NCBI RefSeq assembly: GCF_016741855.1
Contig: NZ_JAERRH010000006.1
Location: forward strand, 1 to 64,000
Direction of reading: 5' to 3'
Length of the DNA: 64,000 nt
From: Streptomyces musisoli
GTDB taxonomy: Bacteria; Actinomycetota; Actinomycetes; Streptomycetales; Streptomycetaceae
The first letter of the stretch is position 1. Each line of letters begins with the position of its first letter. Under the pieces are notes generated by a model. It was not told where the DNA came from. It made no database searches and was given only the letters and a program-made list of their open reading frames with translations. Shown here piece after piece: positions 1 through 7,719 of this stretch. A program made the position numbers and the translations under genes.

Positions 1-36
1 GGGCCGGTGAACCGACGGACGCCGCCGGAGGCATGC

Positions 37-1383
37 TCAGCGGACATACGCCACCTCGGGGCCGGTGAACCGGCGGTGGCCACGGGTGTCGCGCAGGAGC
101 ATCAGGCAGGCCGCGGCGACCTCGCCGGTGCGGAGGCGCAGCAGACGGGCGTCGGGGGTGCGGCCGTGCGGGTCGCCGGGCGGGCCGGGCTTCCACAAGG
201 CCAGGTGGTCCGGGCCCGGGGGCGGCCCCCACAGGCGCGGGGACACGGGTCCGAACAGGGTGACGGTACGGGTGCCGTGGGCCACCGCGAGATGGGCGAG
301 GCCGGTGTCGCCGCTGAGCACCAGGGACGCCTCGGCGACCAGCGCGGACAGTCGGCCGAGCGGCATGCCGCCGGTCAGCACGTCGTCGGCGGGCTGGCCG
401 CTGCGTTCGGCGACCGAGCGGACCAGGTCGTCCTCGCCGGGTCCGCCGGTGAGGACCACGTGGTGTCCGGCGGCGCGCAGGCAGCGGACGACGGCGGCGT
501 ACCGCTCCCCCGGCCAGCAGCGGGAGCCCGAGGCGGCGCCGGGGTGCACCACGACCGCGCCGGGGGCCGGGGAGGGTGTGGCGGGCCGGGGCAGCCGCAG
601 GTCACGCGGGTCGGCCGGGATGCCGTAGGCGCCCAGGAAGGCGCACCAACGGTCCCGTTCGTTGGCGTGGCCGAGCCAGGGCGGGCCGTCGGGGCAGGCG
701 TGGGCGAGGAGCCGGCGCGGGTGCAGGGCGGCCAGGGCGTCGCGGCTCTCGGGGCCGTTGCCGTGCAGGTCGACGGCCACGTCGGGCGGCGGGCCGGGCC
801 AGTGGGTGAGGTCCGGCACCGCGCGGCCCGGCGCCTCGGCCGCGAGGACGGCGTCGACCGCCCCGGTGGTCAGGGCGAGTTCGGTGAGGCCCGGCGGCCC
901 GGCAAGGACGACCTGGTGCCCGGGGAAGGCCCGGCGGATGCCGCGCAGCGCGGGCACCCCGGCCAGCAGGTCGCCCAGACCGAGCGCCCGCAGCACCAGG
1001 ACACGCGGAGGATGCTGGGCACCGTTCCGGCCCTCCGGCCGGTCACCGTTCGCCTCGCGCTCCCGCCGCCCGGCTGCGGACGCCGCCTGCTTCCGCCGGC
1101 CGGCCGAAGTCGCGCCGCGCTCCCCTCGCTCGGCCGCAGTCACCTCACGCTCCCGTGGATTCTCCGCAGACGTCTCACGCTTCCGCCGACCGGCCACGGA
1201 CGCCTCACGCTCCCGCCAGTCGCAGGAGACCACCCCGCGCGCCCCCCGGTCGGCCGCCAACACCTCGCGCTCCCGCCGGCCCGCCGTGGACCTCTCGTAC
1301 TTCCGCCGGTCGTGGGAGGGCGTCTCCGGTCGGCGGTGGTCGGCCGTGGGTGCGACTGACTTCTGTCGGTCGGTGGAGGTCAC
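37..1383 (-). CDS. GT9-family (heptosyltransferase-like) glycosyltransferase with repeat-rich N-terminus
   Basis: This 448-residue protein has a C-terminal GT9 domain (about residues 125-440). It includes RVLVLRALGLGDLL at the start of the fold, an HPGAASGSRCW loop and a GDTGLAHLAVAHGT donor-site motif, all typical of ADP-heptose:LPS heptosyltransferases. Residues 1 to about 110 are not part of the family; they are a degenerate 10-residue repeat rich in Arg, Glu and Ala (RREREx-type). The GTG start is chosen because it overlaps the hldE stop as GTGA. A start near residue 120 would give a normal-length GT9 enzyme, so the N-terminus is uncertain. It is the last gene seen in the heptose operon and probably adds heptose to a glycan acceptor in the cytosol. 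The acceptor is unknown. Confidence 0.82.
   Translation of the reverse strand: MTSTDRQKSVAPTADHRRPETPSHDRRKYERSTAGRREREVLAADRGARGVVSCDWREREASVAGRRKRETSAENPREREVTAAERGERGATSAGRRKQAASAAGRREREANGDRPEGRNGAQHPPRVLVLRALGLGDLLAGVPALRGIRRAFPGHQVVLAGPPGLTELALTTGAVDAVLAAEAPGRAVPDLTHWPGPPPDVAVDLHGNGPESRDALAALHPRRLLAHACPDGPPWLGHANERDRWCAFLGAYGIPADPRDLRLPRPATPSPAPGAVVVHPGAASGSRCWPGERYAAVVRCLRAAGHHVVLTGGPGEDDLVRSVAERSGQPADDVLTGGMPLGRLSALVAEASLVLSGDTGLAHLAVAHGTRTVTLFGPVSPRLWGPPPGPDHLALWKPGPPGDPHGRTPDARLLRLRTGEVAAACLMLLRDTRGHRRFTGPEVAYVR
1057..1372. repeat. Degenerate 30-bp tandem repeat encoding the GT9 N-terminus
   Basis: About ten degenerate copies with a 30-bp period recur here, with CTCACGCTCCCGC-like cores on the plus strand. 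Because 30 is a multiple of three, the copies read as a 10-residue repeat in the glycosyltransferase N-terminus. The copies have diverged, so this is an old array. Confidence 0.7.
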
Positions 1384-2801
1384 CTCGGGTGTCCTCCGGC
1401 CGGGGTGGGGGCCTGGGCCGCGCGGCGGGCGAGGCCGGTGGTCGAGCGGCCGTCGAGATAGGGCAGCAGCAGGACCTGTCCGCCCCAGCTCTCCACCAGG
1501 GGCTGCTCGGGCAGCCGGCTCCGGGCGTAGTCACCGCCCTTGGCCCAGATGTGCGGCCGGAGTTCGCCGAGGATGCGCTCGGGGGTGTCCTCGTCGAAGA
1601 CGGCGACGGCGTCCACGCACTCCAGGGCGCGCAGCACCCGGACCCGGTCGGCGGCCGGGACGAGGGGCCGGCCGTCGCCCTTGCGGCGGCGCACCGAATC
1701 GTCGGAGTTGACGCAGACGACGAGGCAGTCGCCGGCCCGGCGGGCGGCCTGGAGCAGGGCGACGTGCCCGGCGTGCAGCAGGTCGAAGCAGCCGCCGGCG
1801 GCCACGACGGTGCCGCCCGCGGCCCGGACCCTCGCGGCGGTGCGCACGGCGTCGGCGGTGGGGTCGCCGTCGGCGGAGGGCATGGTGTCCGTCTCCGGCT
1901 CGTCCGCGACGGCGACCGCACGGGCGCCGCCCTCGGCGACGTAGCGGGTGGCGGCGTGGACGGCGGCCTGGACGGCGGCCTCGGTGTGGGTGCCGTCGGC
2001 GAGCAGGCCGGCGGCGGCAGCGGCGAACCGGTCGCCGGCGCCGCAGGGGTCGCCCGTGGCGGCGGCCGGCGTCGGCACGAGCAGCGGGGTCTCGCCGTGC
2101 GAGAGCAGGGCCCCGCGTTCACCGAGGGTGACGGCGACGGCCTGGGCCTGCCAGGCGCGGACGAGGGTGCGGGCGTCCCGGGCGGCGGTGCGCAGTCCGG
2201 CCGTGTCGCCGGCCTCCGCGTCGTCCAGGCGCCGGGCGAAGGCCCGGGCCTCCTGGGCCGAGGGGGTGGCCAGCCGGACGCCGGGGACCGGGGGCCGCCC
2301 GCTTACGTGGGGGTCCCAGACGACGGGGGCCGCCGTGTGGGCCAGCGCGTCGCGCAGCACGTCGGCGGTGCCCCGGCCGTAGTCGGCGACGAGCACGCCC
2401 CCGGCCGCCGCGACGGCGGCCACCGCCTGGGGGCTCGCCTCGCGGGCGCGGCCGTCGCCGTCGTCCAGGCGCAGCAGCGGCCGGTCGCCGGCCATGACTC
2501 GGGTCTTGCTGCTCAGGGCGCCTTCCAGCGGCACCTCGACCAGGCCGACCCGGCCGGCCAGCAGTTCCCGGAGCGTGTCGCTGGCGGCGTCGGCGCCGAG
2601 GGCGGTGACCAGGGTGACGGGGCGTCCGTCGGCGGCCGCGAGGCAGGCGGCGAGGGCCGCGCCGCCGGGGCGGGAGCTGCGCCGGGTGCCGTGGACGACG
2701 GGGACCGGCGCGTCCGGGGCCAGCCGCTCGGCCCGGCCGCACAGGTCGTGGTCGAGCAGGGCGTCGCCCACGACGACCAGGGGCGTCTGCGAGGCGGTCA
2801 T
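1380..2801 (-). CDS. hldE: Bifunctional heptose-7-phosphate kinase / heptose-1-phosphate adenylyltransferase (HldE-like)
   Basis: This 473-residue protein has the two-domain order of HldE (RfaE). An N-terminal PfkB sugar kinase (about 1-300) carries the GDPCGAGD catalytic/anion-hole motif. A C-terminal nucleotidyltransferase (about 320-460) has GGCFDLLHAGHV with its HxGH motif, then a VNSDDSVRR loop. In the known pathway the kinase makes D-glycero-D-manno-heptose 1,7-bisphosphate and the second domain makes ADP-heptose after GmhB removes the 7-phosphate. The ATG overlaps the gmhA stop (ATGA), and its own stop overlaps the GT9 start (GTGA). Family assignment is firm. ADP rather than another nucleotide is inferred from the family. 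Confidence 0.9.
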   Translation of the reverse strand: MTASQTPLVVVGDALLDHDLCGRAERLAPDAPVPVVHGTRRSSRPGGAALAACLAAADGRPVTLVTALGADAASDTLRELLAGRVGLVEVPLEGALSSKTRVMAGDRPLLRLDDGDGRAREASPQAVAAVAAAGGVLVADYGRGTADVLRDALAHTAAPVVWDPHVSGRPPVPGVRLATPSAQEARAFARRLDDAEAGDTAGLRTAARDARTLVRAWQAQAVAVTLGERGALLSHGETPLLVPTPAAATGDPCGAGDRFAAAAAGLLADGTHTEAAVQAAVHAATRYVAEGGARAVAVADEPETDTMPSADGDPTADAVRTAARVRAAGGTVVAAGGCFDLLHAGHVALLQAARRAGDCLVVCVNSDDSVRRRKGDGRPLVPAADRVRVLRALECVDAVAVFDEDTPERILGELRPHIWAKGGDYARSRLPEQPLVESWGGQVLLLPYLDGRSTTGLARRAAQAPTPAGGHPR

Positions 2802-3826
2802 GCGTGTCCCTTCCTGGACGCCACGGAGGTGCCGGGCGCGGTCCGGCCGACGGTGCGGGCGCGGCCGACGAGCCGGCCGACGACACCACGCTTGCCGTCA
2901 GCGCCCGGCTCTCCGTCGGCACCCGGCCTCCCGTCAGCGCCCGGCTCTCCGCCAGCACCCGCCCCTCCGTCGGCACCCGGCTCTCCGTCAGCACCCGGCC
3001 TCCCGCCAGCACCCGGCCTTCCGTCGGCACCCGCCCCTCCGTCAGCACCCGGCCTCCCGCCAGCACCCGCCCCTCCGTCGGCACCCGGCCCCCCGCCAGC
3101 ACCCGCCCCTCCGTCGGCACCCGGCCCCCCGCCAGCACCTGGCCTTCCGTCAGCGCCCGACCTCCCGTCGGCGCCCGGCCTTCCGTCAGCACCCGACCTC
3201 CCGTCGGCTCCGCGGCCATCGGCCCGGTGGTCGGCGTCGCCCCGCGCCACGGAGCGGTCGAAGGCCTCGCAGAGCATGTGCACGGCGACCAGGTGCAGTT
3301 CCTGGACGGTGGCGGCGACGGGGGCGTCGACGCACAGCGCGTCGTCCGCGCCGAGCTGAAGCGGGTTGGGGGGCCGGCCGGTCAGCGCCCACACGGTCAT
3401 CCCGAGCCGGTGCGCGCGGTCGGCGGCGGCCAGCAGGTTGGCGCTGGCGCCGCTGGTGGACAGCAGCAGGAGCACGTCCCCGGGGCGTCCGTGGGCGGCG
3501 GTCTGCCGGGCGAACACCTCCTGGACGCCGTAGTCGTTGGCGATCGCGGTGGTCGAGGAGGTGTCGGCGTGCAGGGCGACCGCGGAGAACGGCGGGCGGT
3601 CGTCGCGGTAGCGGCCGACGAGTTCGGCGGTGAGGTGCTGGGCCTGGGCGGCGCTGCCGCCGTTGCCCGCGACGAGCAGCCGGGCGCCCGAGCCCAGCCG
3701 CCGGGCGAGTTCGGTGCCCCAGCGCTCGATGAGCGGTCCGCTGTCGCGGAAGGTCTCCAGGGCCTTCATCAGGTCGTCGCAGTGGGTGGTGTCCACGACG
3801 GACTGCGTGCCGGTCACGGTCTTCAT
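2798..3826 (-). CDS. gmhA: Phosphoheptose isomerase (GmhA-like) with collagen-like C-terminal tail
   Basis: Residues 1 to about 195 form a SIS-domain sedoheptulose-7-phosphate isomerase. They show GNGGSAAQAQHLTAELVGRY (54-73), STSGASAN (123-130) and the QELHLVAVHMLCE helix (175-187) with the expected His and Glu. The enzyme makes D-glycero-D-manno-heptose 7-phosphate, the first step toward ADP-heptose. The usual enzyme is about 190 residues. This one has 342, because residues 206-317 are an unbroken run with Gly at every third position, followed by a short basic tail. The ATG at 3826 overlaps the stop of the upstream glycosyltransferase, which fixes the start. The enzyme assignment is secure; the tail has no assigned role. 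Confidence 0.9.
   Translation of the reverse strand: MKTVTGTQSVVDTTHCDDLMKALETFRDSGPLIERWGTELARRLGSGARLLVAGNGGSAAQAQHLTAELVGRYRDDRPPFSAVALHADTSSTTAIANDYGVQEVFARQTAAHGRPGDVLLLLSTSGASANLLAAADRAHRLGMTVWALTGRPPNPLQLGADDALCVDAPVAATVQELHLVAVHMLCEAFDRSVARGDADHRADGRGADGRSGADGRPGADGRSGADGRPGAGGGPGADGGAGAGGGPGADGGAGAGGRPGADGGAGADGRPGAGGRPGADGEPGADGGAGAGGEPGADGRPGADGEPGADGKRGVVGRLVGRARTVGRTAPGTSVASRKGHA
2876..3211. repeat. Gly-X-Y (collagen-like) coding repeat in gmhA
   Basis: Degenerate 9/18-bp tandem repeats with CCGTCGGCACCCGG- and CCGCCAGCACCCG-like cores. Read on the minus strand they give 38 consecutive Gly-X-Y triplets (GADGRP, GAGGGP, GADGEP and similar). The period keeps the reading frame throughout. 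There are no interruptions in the Gly register from residue 206 to 317. Confidence 0.85.
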
Positions 3827-5055
3827 CGGACGACTCCCGAGAGCGAGCGGATCGAGGACACCGCGCCGTACACACCGGCCACGCCCTCGGCGACCCGGTC
3901 CCAGGTGTACCGGGTGAGGACCCGGGCGCGGCCGGCGGTTCCGTACCGGGCGAGCCGGCCGGGGTCGGCGAGGAGGGCGCGGACGGCCGCGCTGAGGTCG
4001 TGGTCGTCGTCGGCCGGGACCAGCAGGCCCGTGGAGCCGTCCACGACGGTGTCCAGCTGGCCGCCGACCGCGGTGGCGACGACCGGCGTGGCACAGGCCA
4101 TGGCCTCGAGGGGGACGATGCCGAAGGGCTCGTACAGGGGCAGCGAGAGCACGAGGTCGGCGCTGGACATCAGGCGGGGCATGCGGGCCCGGCCGACCCC
4201 GCCGAGGAGGGTGACCCGGTCGGAGACCCCGTACTCCGCCGCGATGCCGTACAGGCGCGCCGCCTCGGGTTCGGCGCCGAGCAGATCGGCCTCGGGGCCG
4301 CCGGCGATGAGGAGTTCGGCGTCGGGGATGCCGGCCAGGGCGCGGATGGCGCGGTCGAAGCCCTTGCGGGGGACGAGCCGGCCGACGGCCAGCAGCCGCC
4401 TGCGGGCGCCGGGCGGGCGGTTGGGGGCGACCGGCGCGAACTGGTCGGGGTCGACGCCGCAGGGCACGACGCTGATCCGGTCCTCCGGCAGCCCCATGGC
4501 CTTCAGTTCGGCCACCTCGTCGCTGCACGTGGCGATGATCCCGGCGCACTCGTGGCCGATGGCCTCCTCGACGGCGAGGCGCTGGGGCGGGCTGGTGTCG
4601 GCGGCGCCCTGGTAGCGCTTCTTCACCGTGCCCAGCGCGTGATAGGTCTGCACGACGGGGATGCCGAGGTCGCGGGCGCCGGCGAGGGCGGCGAGGCCGG
4701 ACATCCAGAAGTGGGAGTGCACGACGTCGGGCGGGTTGTGGGCCCACTGCCGGGCCAGGAAGTTCCCGAACTCGGTCATGTGGGGCAGGAGTTCGTCCTT
4801 GGGGACGGGTGCGGGCGGCCCGGCGGGCACATGCACCACCTGCACGCCGTCGATGAGGGTGACCCGGTCCGGCAGGCCCGCCGAGTCCCGCCGGGTGTAC
4901 ACCGTGACCCGGTATCCCCGTCTGGCGAGTTGCCGGGCGACCTGTGCCACGTACACGTTCTGGCCGCCCGCGTCCGGCCCGCCGAGCGCGGCCAGCGGGC
5001 TGGCGTGCTCGGAGACCATGGCGACGCGCCCGGCGGTGTGCGGAATGCGGCTCAT
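3823..5055 (-). CDS. GT4-type retaining glycosyltransferase
   Basis: This 410-residue GT-B glycosyltransferase has an N-terminal DAGGQNVYVAQVARQLARRG motif like MshA and sucrose-phosphate-synthase-type enzymes. VVHSHFWMSG follows, then a C-terminal donor domain with AVGRLVPRKGFDRA and an E-x7-E motif in YEPFGIVPLEAMACATPVV. It probably transfers a hexose from a nucleotide sugar. Start ATG at 5055 overlaps the preceding stop (ATGA), so it is coupled to both neighbours. The donor and acceptor cannot be read from sequence. Its place directly before gmhA argues that it acts on the same glycan. Confidence 0.85.
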   Translation of the reverse strand: MSRIPHTAGRVAMVSEHASPLAALGGPDAGGQNVYVAQVARQLARRGYRVTVYTRRDSAGLPDRVTLIDGVQVVHVPAGPPAPVPKDELLPHMTEFGNFLARQWAHNPPDVVHSHFWMSGLAALAGARDLGIPVVQTYHALGTVKKRYQGAADTSPPQRLAVEEAIGHECAGIIATCSDEVAELKAMGLPEDRISVVPCGVDPDQFAPVAPNRPPGARRRLLAVGRLVPRKGFDRAIRALAGIPDAELLIAGGPEADLLGAEPEAARLYGIAAEYGVSDRVTLLGGVGRARMPRLMSSADLVLSLPLYEPFGIVPLEAMACATPVVATAVGGQLDTVVDGSTGLLVPADDDHDLSAAVRALLADPGRLARYGTAGRARVLTRYTWDRVAEGVAGVYGAVSSIRSLSGVVR

Positions 5056-6014
5056 CGGGTGACCTCCTTGATCAGGCGCTCCCAGTCGTCGAGGAAGCGC
5101 CGTTCGCCGTAGCGCGCCTGGGCCGCGGTCCGGGCGGCCTCGCCGGTGCGGCGGGCCAGTTCCGGTTCGGCGAGGAAGGCCCGTACGGCGTCCTCCAGTA
5201 CGTCGAGTCGGTTCGAGACCACCCCGGCGCCGTCGGGTACCGCCTCCCGGACCTCCGTGGTGTCCAGGGCGACCACGGGCATGCCGAGGAACATGGCCTC
5301 CAGCAGGGACAGGCCGAGCGAGGTCCAGCGCACGGGGTGCAGGTAGAGGCGGCACCTGGCCATCTCCCGGTGCAGCTCGTGCTGTGGCAGGTCCCGGGCG
5401 CGGCAGCGCCCGGGCGGCAGGCCGAGGTGGTCGGCGAGTTCTTCGGTGCGCATCCCGAAGACGTCCAGGGGCGCGGACCGGGCGAACCGGGGCAGCAGGT
5501 CGGTGCCGGTGGTACGGCCCCTGCGCACGGGCTCGTTGACCACGACGGCCGCGCGCCGTTCGGTGCCGGTCCACAGCCGGCCGGGGTCGATGATGCCGTG
5601 CTCCACGATCTCGGTGGGCGCCTGACCGTTGTCCCACATCAGCCGGTTGAAGTGGGTGACGTGGACGACCGGTATGCGGGACTGGCCGGCCAGCGGGTGG
5701 AGTTGCCGCTCGGGTGACTCGTCGGGGCTGTTGTGCTCGACGTACACGGCGGGCACGTCCACGCCGGGCCGGCGGCCGGTCCAGCGCAGGGCGAGGTCGA
5801 GTTCGCGCGGGCGCTGGAGGACCATCAGGTCGATGTCGGTGTCCCACAGTTCCCGGGGTGTGAGTTCCCGTGCGGACGGCGGCCAGTCCCAGGTCACCGC
5901 GCGGCCGAGGCCGTCGGGTCCGCGGTCCCCGGTGACCGGGAGCAGGTAGGTGTGCGGGCCCTGCACGAAGGCGGTGAGCCAGGATCCGTGCACGTGCCAG
6001 ACGAGGATGTTCAT
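5052..6014 (-). CDS. Glycosyltransferase, GT4/GT1-like
   Basis: This 320-residue protein begins MNILVWHVHGSW. Its N-terminal half carries VYVEHNSPDE and VVHVTHFNRLMWDNG. The C-terminal half resembles a GT-B donor domain, with LYLHPVRWTSLGLSLLEAMFLGMPVVAL where an E-x7-E-like motif would be. It is shorter than typical GT4 enzymes (about 380) and lacks a clear GxGP-type loop near the N-terminus, so the family is less certain than for its neighbour. It overlaps the genes on both sides by 4 bp. Likely a cytosolic sugar transferase of the heptose-glycan pathway. Confidence 0.75.
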   Translation of the reverse strand: MNILVWHVHGSWLTAFVQGPHTYLLPVTGDRGPDGLGRAVTWDWPPSARELTPRELWDTDIDLMVLQRPRELDLALRWTGRRPGVDVPAVYVEHNSPDESPERQLHPLAGQSRIPVVHVTHFNRLMWDNGQAPTEIVEHGIIDPGRLWTGTERRAAVVVNEPVRRGRTTGTDLLPRFARSAPLDVFGMRTEELADHLGLPPGRCRARDLPQHELHREMARCRLYLHPVRWTSLGLSLLEAMFLGMPVVALDTTEVREAVPDGAGVVSNRLDVLEDAVRAFLAEPELARRTGEAARTAAQARYGERRFLDDWERLIKEVTR

Positions 6015-7021
6015 GACTGCCGCTCCTGGATGAGCTTGTGCACCGCGCGCACCACGTCCTGTCCGGTGACCTCGTCCAGGCAGGGGTGGCCGGGTACCGG
6101 GCAGGTGAGGGCCCGGGTGTCCGCGCACTGCGCCGACTGGTCGCCGAGCAGGATGACGGGGACGCCGTACGGCGCCCAGCGGTCGGCGGGGACCACGGGT
6201 GCGAACAGGGACACGACCGGGGTGCCGACGGCGGCGGCGAGGTGGGCGGGTCCGGTGTTGGCGCTGATCACGACGTCGGCCGTGCGGAGCACCCCGGCGA
6301 GGGTGCGCGGGCCGGTCCGGCCGCCGAGGTCGACGGCCACGTCGCCGCTGACCTGGCGGGTGAGGGTGGTCTCGGCGGGGCCGCCGGTGACCACCACGCG
6401 GTGCCCGGCGTCGGCGAGCAGGGTGACGGCTTCGGCGCAGCGGTGGGGGCTCCAGGCGCGGGCGGGGGCGCTGGCGCCCGGGTGCAGGACGACGTAGGGG
6501 CCCGGTCCGGTCAGGCCTCCGGTGTCCGGGGGCGGGAGGACGCGCAGGCGTCCGTCGTCGCCCGGCGGCGGCGGGAAGCCCATGGCCGCGGCGGTGTCGA
6601 GGGCCGCCTCCGCCTCGTGCCGGCCGGCCGACCGGCGGTGGCGCACGTCGAGGAGCCGGCCGGCGTGGTCGGCACTGTCGGCGCCGATCCGGCCGACGCC
6701 GGCGAGCCGCAGCAGCAGGGCGGTGGGCAGCGGGCTCTGGTGGAAGGAGGTGAGGATCAGCGCGGTGTCGTGGGAGCCGGCGCGCAGCCGCGCGAGCAGG
6801 GCGTCTATGTCCGCCCGGGTGACCGGGGGCGGATCGAAGCCCTCCCAGGGCGCCTCCCACACCAGCACCTCGTCCACGCCGGGCAGCAGCCCGGCGGCGT
6901 CCGCGCCGCGTGGGCCGCACAGCAGGGTGACGTGCGTGCTGCGGGCGGCGACGGCGCGCACGGCGGGGCCGGCCAGCAGCACGTCACCGAAGCCGTCGAG
7001 CCGGACGACGAGGCTTCTCAC
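6011..7021 (-). CDS. GT9-family heptosyltransferase-like glycosyltransferase
   Basis: This 336-residue protein matches GT9 over its whole length. It starts with RSLVVRLDGFGDVLLAGPAVRAV, has an HPGASAPARAWSP loop and the TGPAHLAAAVGTPVVSLFAP donor-site motif, and ends near the normal length of the family. The family transfers heptose from ADP-heptose. Having two GT9 enzymes in one operon with GmhA, HldE and GmhB makes ADP-heptose the obvious donor. GTG start at 7021 overlaps the upstream stop. It lacks the N-terminal extension seen in the other GT9 protein, so that extension is not needed by the fold. Confidence 0.85.
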   Translation of the reverse strand: MRSLVVRLDGFGDVLLAGPAVRAVAARSTHVTLLCGPRGADAAGLLPGVDEVLVWEAPWEGFDPPPVTRADIDALLARLRAGSHDTALILTSFHQSPLPTALLLRLAGVGRIGADSADHAGRLLDVRHRRSAGRHEAEAALDTAAAMGFPPPPGDDGRLRVLPPPDTGGLTGPGPYVVLHPGASAPARAWSPHRCAEAVTLLADAGHRVVVTGGPAETTLTRQVSGDVAVDLGGRTGPRTLAGVLRTADVVISANTGPAHLAAAVGTPVVSLFAPVVPADRWAPYGVPVILLGDQSAQCADTRALTCPVPGHPCLDEVTGQDVVRAVHKLIQERQS

Positions 7022-7719
7022 GAGGGCGACCTCCTCACGGTCACGCCCCCTGGGCCCGGGCTCACCGGGACGACGTTCCCTGTACTCGGGCTCCCCGGGG
7101 CCACGTCCTTTGCGGCGGGGCTCCCCGGCCTCCCGTCCGCCGCGCCCGGGCCCCTCGGTGTCCCGTCCCCCGCGCTCCCCGGGATCACCTCCCCCGCGGT
7201 CAGGCCGAGGGCGGTCCGTACGGCCGTGAGCGGGTCGGGGGCGCTCCGGCCGGCGAAGCGCCGCACCTCCGCCGGTGCGGTGGCCGCGTTCGGCACCAGC
7301 ACGCCCTGGGCGCCCGCGGCGCGGGCGGCCAGCACGTCGGCGGCGATGTCACCGATCACCAGGCACGCGGCGGCCGGTACGCCGAGCCGCTCGGCGGCGG
7401 TGTGGATCAGGCCCGGCCGGGGCTTGCGGCATCCGCAGCCGGCGTCGGGGGCGTGCGGGCAGAACACCCAGACGTCCAGCCCGCCCAGCAGCGCGTCGGC
7501 GCGCGCGTCGACGGCGCGTACCTGTTCGACGGTGAGCAGTCCGCGCCCGATGCCGGACTGGTTGCTGACCACGCCGGTGGCCAGGCCCTGGGACCGGGCC
7601 AGCGCCACGGCCTCCGCGGCGCCCGGCAGCAGCCGGACCCGGCCCGGGTCGCCGTTGTACGGCACGTCCGCGACGAGGGTGCCGTCGCGGTCGAACAGCA
7701 CCGCGGACACGGTGGTCAT
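7018..7719 (-). CDS. gmhB: D-glycero-D-manno-heptose-1,7-bisphosphate 7-phosphatase-like (HAD-IIIA)
   Basis: The first about 180 residues are a HAD-IIIA phosphatase. LFDRDGTLV carries the nucleophile and acid Asp. SNQSGIGRG is the second motif. CPHAPDAGCGCRKPRPG is the Cys/His zinc loop diagnostic of GmhB, and GDIAADVLAARAAGA is motif IV. It would remove the 7-phosphate from heptose bisphosphate between the two HldE reactions. Residues about 185-233 are a Gly/Pro/Ser-rich tail made from a degenerate repeat and are absent from ordinary GmhB. A histidinol-phosphate phosphatase role is a weaker alternative given the neighbours. ATG overlaps the upstream stop. Confidence 0.85.
   Translation of the reverse strand: MTTVSAVLFDRDGTLVADVPYNGDPGRVRLLPGAAEAVALARSQGLATGVVSNQSGIGRGLLTVEQVRAVDARADALLGGLDVWVFCPHAPDAGCGCRKPRPGLIHTAAERLGVPAAACLVIGDIAADVLAARAAGAQGVLVPNAATAPAEVRRFAGRSAPDPLTAVRTALGLTAGEVIPGSAGDGTPRGPGAADGRPGSPAAKDVAPGSPSTGNVVPVSPGPGGVTVRRSPS

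Noticed and set aside
7..3359. Long plus-strand open frames opposite the GT9 and hldE genes
   Set aside because: They are antisense shadows in very GC-rich DNA; translations are Gly/Arg/Pro-rich without family motifs, while the minus strand reads as coupled, recognisable enzymes.
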